This document shows positions 56,409 through 64,000 of a stretch of 64,000 nucleotides of DNA, piece after piece. This stretch comes from Dehalococcoidia bacterium (GTDB taxonomy: Bacteria > Chloroflexota > Dehalococcoidia > GIF9 > AB-539-J10): positions 62,001 to 126,000 of the forward strand of contig JAUWYX010000001.1 in the NCBI GenBank assembly GCA_030615625.1, written 5' to 3'. The notes under the pieces are model-generated. The model worked only from the letters and a program-made list of their open reading frames with translations, was not told where the DNA came from and searched no databases. Made by a program: the position numbers and the translations under genes. Within the stretch, counting starts at the first letter, position 1; every line of letters begins with the position of its first letter.

Positions 56409-58409
56409 GTGACCCCGATGCCCCAGTTTAAAATAGTTTCCGATTTTCGTCTTACCGGCGACCAGCCTCAAGCCATAGACAAACTGGTCGAGGGTTTGAA
56501 CAAAGATTACCAAGAACAGACACTGCTTGGAGTCACCGGCAGTGGCAAAACCTTCACCATGGCTAACGTCATTGAGAGAATACAGAGGCCAACCCTGGTT
56601 ATTTGTCACAACAAAACTTTGGCCGCTCAGCTAGCAACCGAGTTCAAGGAATTTCTTCCCGAAAATGCTGTGGAGTATTTTGTCAGCTACTATGACTATT
56701 ATCAGCCGGAGGCTTATATCCCAAGCACCGACCTCTATATTGAGAAGGAAACCGATATAAATGAGGAAATTGACAAACTACGGCATGCCGCTACCAGGTC
56801 TCTCTTCACCCGCCGAGACATAGTTATTGTCGCTTCGGTCTCCTGTATTTATAGTTTAGGCGCACCTGAGGAATATCATGGCTTTGCCCTTACTATTGAA
56901 AGGAACAAACACTACAAGCGAAACAAACTGGTCCGCCATTTGGTGGATATGCAATACGAGAGAAACGATTATGATTTCACCAGAGGTAGATTCCGTATTC
57001 GAGGCGACACTCTAGAGATCCAGCCGGCTTATGAGGAGACAGCCCTCAGAATCGAATTCTGGGGGGACGAGGTTGAGCGCATTGTAGAGGTTGACCCCCT
57101 AACTGGTGAGGTGCTGGCTTACCGCGATCAAGTGGATATTTACCCCGCAAAGCACTTTGTTACCTCCCACGATAAGTTGATGGCGGCAATCGAGGATATC
57201 AAAGTCGAGCTAGAGGAAAGATTAAAGGAGTTAAGGAGCCAGGGAAAGCTACTGGAGGCTCAGAGGCTTGAGGCGCGGACCAATTATGATATCGAAATGC
57301 TTCAGGAAGTAGGGTACTGCACCGGGGTGGAAAATTACTCCCGGCATCTCCAGCGGCGGGCACCGGGAAGCACACCCTGGACTTTGCTGGATTATTTTCC
57401 CTATGACTTCTTGTTGTTCATCGATGAATCACATATGACCCTGCCGCAGATAAGGGGCATGTATCACGGTGATATTTCTCGAAAGCAGACACTGGTTGAT
57501 TACGGCTTTCGCCTCCCTTCAGCCCTGGATAACCGTCCATTGAATTTTGAGGAGTTTAATAAGCACGTCAACCAGGTTATTTACGTCTCTGCTACACCCA
57601 AGCCCTATGAATATGAGCGCAGCCAGCAAGTAGTGGAGCAATTAGTCCGCCCCACTGGTTTACTGGAGCCTACCGTGGAGGTTAAGCCAGTTAAGGGGCA
57701 AATTGACGACCTTATTTATCAGATAAAAAGCAGGGTAGCCAAAGGGGAGCGCTGTTTGGTGACTACCTTGACCAAGCGAATGGCGGAGGAATTAAGCGAC
57801 TACTTGAGGGAAATGGAGATTAAGACTCATTACTTGCATTCGGAGGTAGAGACTTTAGAGCGAGTGGAGATTCTCCGTGACCTCCGCCTTGGCGTCTATG
57901 ATGTGGTAGTGGGTATTAATCTCCTTCGTGAGGGTTTGGACTTGCCTGAGGTGAGCCTGGTAGCCATACTCGATGCTGATAAAGAAGGCTACCTTAGGTC
58001 TGAGGAAGCGCTAATTCAGACCATGGGGCGTGCTGCCAGACACATCAACGCTCATGTCATAATGTATGCTGACAGCATTACCCAATCCATGCAGAAAGCG
58101 ATAGAGGAAACCGGGCGCCGCCGTCAGATTCAAGAGGCTTATAACAAGGAGCACGGTATAACTCCCCAGGGAATCAAAAAGGCAATTAAGGATATAACTG
58201 AGAGGGTTCAAGCAGTAGCCGAGACAAGGGCTCCTTATACGGTTACTCCCATTTCTAAAGAAGAAATGGCTCAACTCATCAGGCAACTGGAATCCCAGAT
58301 GAAGGCAGCGGCCAAGAATCTGGAGTTTGAAAAAGCTGCTATGATTCGCGACCGCATCATCGAATTAAGAAAAGACGAAGAACTAGATTCGCCCATCGTG
58401 AAGCGATAA
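56409..58409 (+). CDS. uvrB: Excinuclease ABC subunit B
   Basis: [48 protein letters not shown]-type motif, UVR domain at the C-terminus. Confidence 0.97.
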   Translation: MTPMPQFKIVSDFRLTGDQPQAIDKLVEGLNKDYQEQTLLGVTGSGKTFTMANVIERIQRPTLVICHNKTLAAQLATEFKEFLPENAVEYFVSYYDYYQPEAYIPSTDLYIEKETDINEEIDKLRHAATRSLFTRRDIVIVASVSCIYSLGAPEEYHGFALTIERNKHYKRNKLVRHLVDMQYERNDYDFTRGRFRIRGDTLEIQPAYEETALRIEFWGDEVERIVEVDPLTGEVLAYRDQVDIYPAKHFVTSHDKLMAAIEDIKVELEERLKELRSQGKLLEAQRLEARTNYDIEMLQEVGYCTGVENYSRHLQRRAPGSTPWTLLDYFPYDFLLFIDESHMTLPQIRGMYHGDISRKQTLVDYGFRLPSALDNRPLNFEEFNKHVNQVIYVSATPKPYEYERSQQVVEQLVRPTGLLEPTVEVKPVKGQIDDLIYQIKSRVAKGERCLVTTLTKRMAEELSDYLREMEIKTHYLHSEVETLERVEILRDLRLGVYDVVVGINLLREGLDLPEVSLVAILDADKEGYLRSEEALIQTMGRAARHINAHVIMYADSITQSMQKAIEETGRRRQIQEAYNKEHGITPQGIKKAIKDITERVQAVAETRAPYTVTPISKEEMAQLIRQLESQMKAAAKNLEFEKAAMIRDRIIELRKDEELDSPIVKR

Positions 58410-58650
58410 TCGGGACAGTTGTTCACCAGGAGTTTGGTCCACTTGAGGCCACCTCCTTGTCCTCCTGGTTGGGGAAATCGACCCATCTCGTCTCGCGTCC
58501 CACTATAGTCCGAGGATGATAAATGTGGCGATCCTACTCCACTGGTGACCAGTCGGAATAGAGCACCGTAGAAACAGTGCCAGTGCTTTGTATCAGGTAT
58601 CCGACCGACAGGAGTCGCTGAACAGGCCAGGACTAAAGTAACGAAATAAC

Positions 58651-58696
58651 CGGTACAAATGGGTGATTGACGCTTTCCCAAAACATGAGCCATAGT
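58651..58696 (+). promoter_or_regulatory. Putative promoter with shared box CGGTACAAATGGGTGATTGACG
   Basis: AATGGGTGATTGACG matches 20449-20462 exactly and resembles 24405/27335. Confidence 0.45.
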
Positions 58697-58746
58697 ATAT
58701 TAATAGTATAGTATGGTATAGCTGAGTAGTTTTATGAGAGGAAGAT

Positions 58747-58965
58747 ATGCCTGTTGTTATTAATGGCCAGACCTATTACAGAACAGTCGAAGTTTGCCGG
58801 ATGGTCGGCATCAGTAGAAATACCCTTTTCAGATGGTTGAAGGAAGGGATATTTTTTGATGTCGAGTACCGGGATTGGCGGGGTTGGAGACTATTTACCG
58901 CAGCTCAGTTGGAGACCGTTAGAACGAAGACCAACCACGTTACCGCGATAAATCAGAGCGGCTAA
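58747..58965 (+). CDS. MerR/excisionase-type helix-turn-helix protein
   Basis: YYRTVEVCRMVGISRNTLFRWLKEGIFFDVEYRDWRGWRLFTAAQLETV. Confidence 0.8.
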   Translation: MPVVINGQTYYRTVEVCRMVGISRNTLFRWLKEGIFFDVEYRDWRGWRLFTAAQLETVRTKTNHVTAINQSG

Positions 58966-58977
58966 GGAGATGGACAG

Positions 58978-61900
58978 ATGAAATCAATGAAATCAACGGT
59001 CGAACGAACGAATGAAGAAGAGGTGCTAAAGATTCTGAGCGAGCAAGCGCCAGTTGGAGTTTGCATAATGCAGGATGGAAAGTTTTGCTATGTCAACTCC
59101 TACTTCTCAATCGTCACCGGCTACGCGGCAGATGAATTGGTGGGCAAGGATTCTTTTGTGCTTGTCGCTCCCGAAGATAGGGAGATGGTCATGGAAAATG
59201 CCATAAAGATGCTGAAGGGAGAGCTCACTTCGCCATATCAATTCAGGGTAATTTGTAAGGACGGTAACATTATTTGGGTTATGGCGACAGTTAAATCCAT
59301 CCAGAACCATGGGAGACAGGCAGCTCTGGGGAATTACATGGAAATCACCGAACGCAAGCAGATAGAAGATGCAGTGCGACAAAGCGAGGAAAAATATAGA
59401 GCTTTGAGTGAGCAAGCGCCAGTTGGAGTTTGCATCATGCAGGATGGAAAGTTTTGCTATGTCAACTCCAACTTCCCAATCGCCATCGGCTACACGGTAG
59501 ATGAATTGGTAGGCAAGGATTCCTTGGAGATTGTCGTTCCCGAAGATAGGGAGATGGTCATGGAAAATACCATAAAGATGCTGAAGGGAGAGCTCCCTTC
59601 GCCATATCAATTCAGGGTGATTCATAAAGACGGTAGCATTATTTGGGTTATGGCGACAGTTAAATCCGTCCAGTACCATGGGAGACGGGCAACTCTGGGG
59701 AACTACATGGAAATCACCGGGCGCAAGCAGATGGAGGAGACACTTCAAGTCGAGAAGAACAAGCTGCAATCAGTAATAGATGCCATGGCTGATGCCCTCA
59801 CCATACAGGATACAGAATATAACATTATTTTTCAGAACGAGCCGTCGAAGATAGCTTATGGTGACCACCCGGGGGAGAAATGTTACCGAATTTATGCAGG
59901 CAGAGAGAAGAAGTGTGCCAGGTGCCCGGTAGAAGAGGCATTTAAGGATGGTAAGCCACGCACCGTGGAGAGGAGGAAAGTAATGCCCTCGGGAGAGGTT
60001 GCCTTCTGGGAGCTTACGGCCAATCCCATCAGAGACGCTGGGGGAAGAATTGTTTCCTGTCTTGAGATTGGCCGGGACGTTACCGAGCGCAAGAAGCAGG
60101 AGCAGGCGCTGGCTGATGAATTGACACGGCGCCGTCTCCTCGTTGACCAGTCCCTGGACGGGATAGTCGTCCTTGATGTCGACGCCAAGGTAGTAGAGGC
60201 CAACCAGCGCTTTGCCGAGATGCTGGGCTATACCCCTGAGGAAGTCCGTGAGCTCCATACCTGGGACTGGGATAGAAATTTTCCCCCCGAGAAAATACTG
60301 GAGATGGGGCGGAATGTTGACGAGAAGGGTTTACACTTAGAGACGAAGCACACTCGCAAGGATGGCTCGGTCATTGACGTTGATATCAGTATCAACGCAG
60401 CTATGTTCAGGGAGCAGAAGCTGATCTTCTGCGTCTGCCGGGACGTCACCGAGCGTAGGAAAATGGAGGAAGCACTGCGACAAAGCGAGGAAAAGTATAG
60501 AGCTTTGTTCGATAGCTCGGTCATCGGCATGTTTGTTATGGACTCTGAAACTATGAAAATAGGGATGTGTAATCAAGCTGCTGCGAAAATGTTTGGATTT
60601 AGTTCTGTAGAGGAAGCCATCGGAATAAATCCGCTTGACTTCATTCTTCCCGAGGAGAGGGAGAAAGCCCTTGAGATTATTATAGAGGAGATGTTTGGAC
60701 AGGATTTGCGGCGGACTCACGAGTTCCGGGTGGTAAATAAAGATGGTATAGAAGGATGGGTAAGTGTGACGGGTGCGAGGATTATGCATGAGGGCAGATT
60801 AGCGGGTCTAGTTTCAATTACAGACATCACTGAGCGTAAGCAGGCAGTGGAAGCACTGAGGCAATCTGAGGAGAGATACCGGACTATACTGGAGGAGATG
60901 GAAGATGCCTATTTCGAGGTTGATCTCGGTGGACACTTCACCTTTGTCAATAATTCGGTGTGCCGCGACTTGGGATACTCGAGGGAAGAGTTGATTGGAA
61001 TGAGCTATAAAGACTTTACAGTTGAAGATGATATCGAATCCGTATTTCGAATCTTTAATGAAGTGTACCAGACCGGTGTGCCAAACAAGGGCTTCCCTTG
61101 GAAGACCATTCGCAAAGACAGGATCCGTGGGTTTGCCGAAACATCGGTCTCTGTTCTGCGAAACGACAAGGGCGAAATTATCGGGTTCCGTGGCGTTGGG
61201 CGTGACATCACCGAGCGCAGGCAGGCAGAGGAGAAACTGCGACAAAGCAAGGAAAATTATAGAGCTTTGTTCGATAGCTCAGTCACTGGCACGCTTGTTG
61301 TGGACGCTGAAACTATGAAAGTAGTGATAGGTAATCAAGCCGCTGTGAAAATGTTTGGATTTAGTTCCGCGGAGGAAGGCGTTGGGGTAAATCTTCTTGA
61401 CTTCGTTCCTCCGGAGGAGAGGGAGAAAGCTCTTGAGCTTATTAAGAAGGAGCTGTTTGAACAGGACTCGCGGCGAGCCTTCGATCTTCAGGCGGTGACC
61501 AAAGATGGCAGAAAAATATGGATAAGTGCGACGGGTGCGAGAATTACCCATGGGAGCAGATTAGCGGGTTTACTTTCTTTTACTGACGTCACCGAGCGCA
61601 AGCAGACAGAAGAGAAGTTGCGACAAAGCGAGGAGAATTACAAGACTTTGTTCAATAGCTCGGTCATCGGCATGTATGTTCTGGACGTTGAAACTATGCA
61701 AGTAGTGATGGGGAATCGAGCCGCTGTGGAAATGGCTGGATTTGGTTCTGCAGGGGAAGGCATTGGAATGAATCCGCTTGACTTTGTTATTCCAGAGGAC
61801 AGGGAGCAAGTTCTTGGGGTTGCCGCGAAAGAGTTTGAACAAGACTTGCGGCGGACTCACGAGGTTCGGGTAGTAGGCAAAGATGGCGGGACAGGATGGA

Positions 61901-63084
61901 TAAGTATTACGAGTGCGAGGATTATGCATGAGGGCAGATTAGCGGCTTTAGTTTCTTTTACAGACATCACCGAGCACAAGCAAGCAGAGGAGGCGCTGCG
62001 GCAAAGCGAGGAAAATTATCGAGTTTTGTTCGATAGCACGGTCATCGGCACGATTGTTCTGGATGCTGAAACTATGAAAATAGCGATGGTTAATCAAGCC
62101 GCTGCGAAAATGTTTGAATTTAGTTCTGCAGAGGAAGCTCGGGGAGCAGACCCGTTTGACTTCGTTCGTCCGGAAGACAAAGAGAGAATTTCTAAGATTG
62201 CTGCGGGGAATTTGTTTGGGCAAGACTCGCGGCAGACTTACGAACTGGGGATGGTGACCAGGAATGGGAGAGAAATATGGATAAATGCGACGGGTGCGAA
62301 CATTATGCATGAGGGCAAATTGGCGGGCTTAATTTCTTTTACAGACATTACTGAGCAAAAGCGGCAAAGAGAACGGCTTATGGTGACTGACCGGCTGGCT
62401 TCCCTTGGCGAACTGGCAGCCGGCACCGCCCACGAACTCAACAACCCGCTCACGAGCATTATCGGTTTCTCCCAGTTGCTTATGGAGAAAGAAACCCCTG
62501 ACGACATCCGCGAGGACCTGAAGCTTATCAACAACGAGGCTCAGCGCGCCGTCAAAGTAACGAGGGATCTCCTTACATTTGCCCGAAAGCACGCACCTGT
62601 GAAGCAGCATAACCAGATAAATAACATTATTGAAGACGTGCTGGAATTACGTGCTCATCTGCAAAAAATGAATGGTATCGAGGTCGAGAGACAGCTTGAC
62701 CCTGACCTTCCTGAAATCATGGTTGATTATTTCCAGATGCAGCAAGTTCTCCTCAACATCATTATCAACGCCGAATATTTTATGACTCAGGCGCATAATA
62801 AGGGGACTCTGACCATTACCACCAAAAAACAGAACAGTAGCGTGGTGATTTCAATTGCTGATGATGGCCCGGGTATGCTGCCGGAAAATCTAGGGCGGAT
62901 ATTCGACCCCTTCTTCACCACCAAAGAAGCAGGCAGCGGGACCGGGCTTGGTTTGAGCATCTGCCACGGGATAGTGACCGAGCATGGCGGGCAAATATAT
63001 GTCAAGAGCCAACTGGGTAAGGGAGCCACTATTTTTGTCGAACTGCCCATTAACAGGCGCGCCCATATTAAGAGTATGCTATAA
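58978..63084 (+). CDS. Soluble multi-PAS sensor histidine kinase (about nine PAS domains)
   Basis: Repeated PAS/PAC blocks ending in ITERKQ; HisKA SLGELAAGTAHELNNPLTSIIGFSQLL; HATPase GSGTGLGLSICHGIV. Confidence 0.92.
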   Translation: MKSMKSTVERTNEEEVLKILSEQAPVGVCIMQDGKFCYVNSYFSIVTGYAADELVGKDSFVLVAPEDREMVMENAIKMLKGELTSPYQFRVICKDGNIIWVMATVKSIQNHGRQAALGNYMEITERKQIEDAVRQSEEKYRALSEQAPVGVCIMQDGKFCYVNSNFPIAIGYTVDELVGKDSLEIVVPEDREMVMENTIKMLKGELPSPYQFRVIHKDGSIIWVMATVKSVQYHGRRATLGNYMEITGRKQMEETLQVEKNKLQSVIDAMADALTIQDTEYNIIFQNEPSKIAYGDHPGEKCYRIYAGREKKCARCPVEEAFKDGKPRTVERRKVMPSGEVAFWELTANPIRDAGGRIVSCLEIGRDVTERKKQEQALADELTRRRLLVDQSLDGIVVLDVDAKVVEANQRFAEMLGYTPEEVRELHTWDWDRNFPPEKILEMGRNVDEKGLHLETKHTRKDGSVIDVDISINAAMFREQKLIFCVCRDVTERRKMEEALRQSEEKYRALFDSSVIGMFVMDSETMKIGMCNQAAAKMFGFSSVEEAIGINPLDFILPEEREKALEIIIEEMFGQDLRRTHEFRVVNKDGIEGWVSVTGARIMHEGRLAGLVSITDITERKQAVEALRQSEERYRTILEEMEDAYFEVDLGGHFTFVNNSVCRDLGYSREELIGMSYKDFTVEDDIESVFRIFNEVYQTGVPNKGFPWKTIRKDRIRGFAETSVSVLRNDKGEIIGFRGVGRDITERRQAEEKLRQSKENYRALFDSSVTGTLVVDAETMKVVIGNQAAVKMFGFSSAEEGVGVNLLDFVPPEEREKALELIKKELFEQDSRRAFDLQAVTKDGRKIWISATGARITHGSRLAGLLSFTDVTERKQTEEKLRQSEENYKTLFNSSVIGMYVLDVETMQVVMGNRAAVEMAGFGSAGEGIGMNPLDFVIPEDREQVLGVAAKEFEQDLRRTHEVRVVGKDGGTGWISITSARIMHEGRLAALVSFTDITEHKQAEEALRQSEENYRVLFDSTVIGTIVLDAETMKIAMVNQAAAKMFEFSSAEEARGADPFDFVRPEDKERISKIAAGNLFGQDSRQTYELGMVTRNGREIWINATGANIMHEGKLAGLISFTDITEQKRQRERLMVTDRLASLGELAAGTAHELNNPLTSIIGFSQLLMEKETPDDIREDLKLINNEAQRAVKVTRDLLTFARKHAPVKQHNQINNIIEDVLELRAHLQKMNGIEVERQLDPDLPEIMVDYFQMQQVLLNIIINAEYFMTQAHNKGTLTITTKKQNSSVVISIADDGPGMLPENLGRIFDPFFTTKEAGSGTGLGLSICHGIVTEHGGQIYVKSQLGKGATIFVELPINRRAHIKSML

Positions 63085-63182
63085 AACAAGCTGACGCTAA
63101 CGAGAAAGGTATTCTAGTGGTTAAAGATGAAAAGGAGCTAAAACAATGACCAAAAATGTTTTGGCCGGGAAGGAGTGAGGGT

Positions 63183-64000
63183 ATGCCTAGCCAGCGAGAA
63201 ACATTGCTTATCGTCGATGATGAAGTTGCAATCAGGCAGCTCCTTCGCCGGAAATTATCAGGAGAAGTCTACCAGTGTGAGGAAGCGGATACTGCTGTGC
63301 AAGCCCTGAATATGCTGGCAAACAGCCCGATTGCTCTGGTTATGCTGGATATAAAGATGCCCGGTAAATCAGGAATCGAACTCCTACCGGAAATAAAGTC
63401 AGGCTACCCTGACACAGCGGTTATTATGGCTACGGCTGTTAATGATATTAATGTTGCCGTTGAGTGCCTGAAGCAGGGGGCTGATGACTATATTTGCAAG
63501 CCTTTTAACCTGGATGAGGTTTCCCTGAGCGTCCAAAGAGCTCTCGAGAAAAGGCGTCTACAATTCGAGGTCAGGGATTACCAACAATTCCTGGAGGAAA
63601 GGGTTGAGGAGCAGACGGGAGAGATTAAAAAACTTTTCCTTGGCGCCATTGAGGCACTGGTATCCGCCCTCGAAGCTAAGGACAGGTATACTGGTGGGCA
63701 TTCCCGCCGGGTGACCGAGATAGCGTTAGCTTTAGGCAATGAACTTGGTCTATCTGTAAAAGATATGGAAGACTTGCGCTGGGGAAGTTTACTCCATGAC
63801 ATCGGGAAGATTGGGATTCACCAGGTTATCCAGAATAAACCTGATAAGCTAACATCTGAAGAGTACGAGCACATTATGACTCACGCTCATGTCGGCGCCT
63901 ACATTGTGAAGCCGATGCTTAATGGAAAAATAAGCGAGATGATTGAGCACCACCACGACCATTATGACGGCAGCGGACTTCATCAGGTTATAGCGGGCAA
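63183..64000 (+). CDS. Response regulator with HD-GYP domain, truncated by window end
   Basis: ATG at 63183, MPSQRETLLIVDDEVAIRQLL...LVMLDIKMPGKSGIELL...HDIGKIGIHQVI...HHHDHYDGSGLHQ, open at 64000. Confidence 0.92.
   Translation, partial: MPSQRETLLIVDDEVAIRQLLRRKLSGEVYQCEEADTAVQALNMLANSPIALVMLDIKMPGKSGIELLPEIKSGYPDTAVIMATAVNDINVAVECLKQGADDYICKPFNLDEVSLSVQRALEKRRLQFEVRDYQQFLEERVEEQTGEIKKLFLGAIEALVSALEAKDRYTGGHSRRVTEIALALGNELGLSVKDMEDLRWGSLLHDIGKIGIHQVIQNKPDKLTSEEYEHIMTHAHVGAYIVKPMLNGKISEMIEHHHDHYDGSGLHQVIAG

Noticed and set aside
59107-62610. Long antisense ORFs within the PAS kinase gene
   Set aside because: They arise opposite repeated PAS-coding DNA and look like complement-strand artefacts with no domain identity.

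Overview
The window is bacterial chromosome, with a gene complement consistent with an uncultured Chloroflexota/Dehalococcoidia-like organism (taxonomy is inference). About 12-29 kb holds a type IV pilus (T4P) locus: LuxR-type regulator, PilB, PilC, minor prepilins, two PilX-like paralogs, PilO-like, fused PilM-PilN, PilT, a pilin and a TackOD1 zinc-ribbon protein. It is followed by seven minus-strand tRNA genes and a housekeeping block (gatB, secG, trmO, mrp, coaE, ispF, ispD, radA, clpC, rsmD, coaD, proC, leuS, gltX, uvrB). The right end carries a nine-PAS histidine kinase and a CheY/HD-GYP regulator cut by the window edge. Main observations: (1) Elp3 sits divergently next to a Trm9-like methyltransferase, suggesting a eukaryote-like cm5U to mcm5U wobble pathway; (2) a degenerate nuclease-like domain occurs as a tandem pair in both PilB and the TackOD1 protein; (3) a dispersed repeat family includes one copy with a four-helix-bundle (23S-IVS/S23-like) ORF exactly at its centre, flanked by a 7-nt direct repeat; (4) repeats supply protein sequence to RadA, the S23-like protein, the TackOD1 protein and a radical SAM protein; (5) a shared promoter box and a shared 5'UTR motif (GGAGCUAAAUCC) link T4P and regulator genes; (6) a VLRF1-like release-factor homolog appears to have Glu at the expected catalytic Gln; (7) a radical-SAM duplication left a methyltransferase relic. 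No rRNA genes, CRISPR arrays or complete transposase genes were seen. All homology calls are from reading the protein sequences, with no database search.
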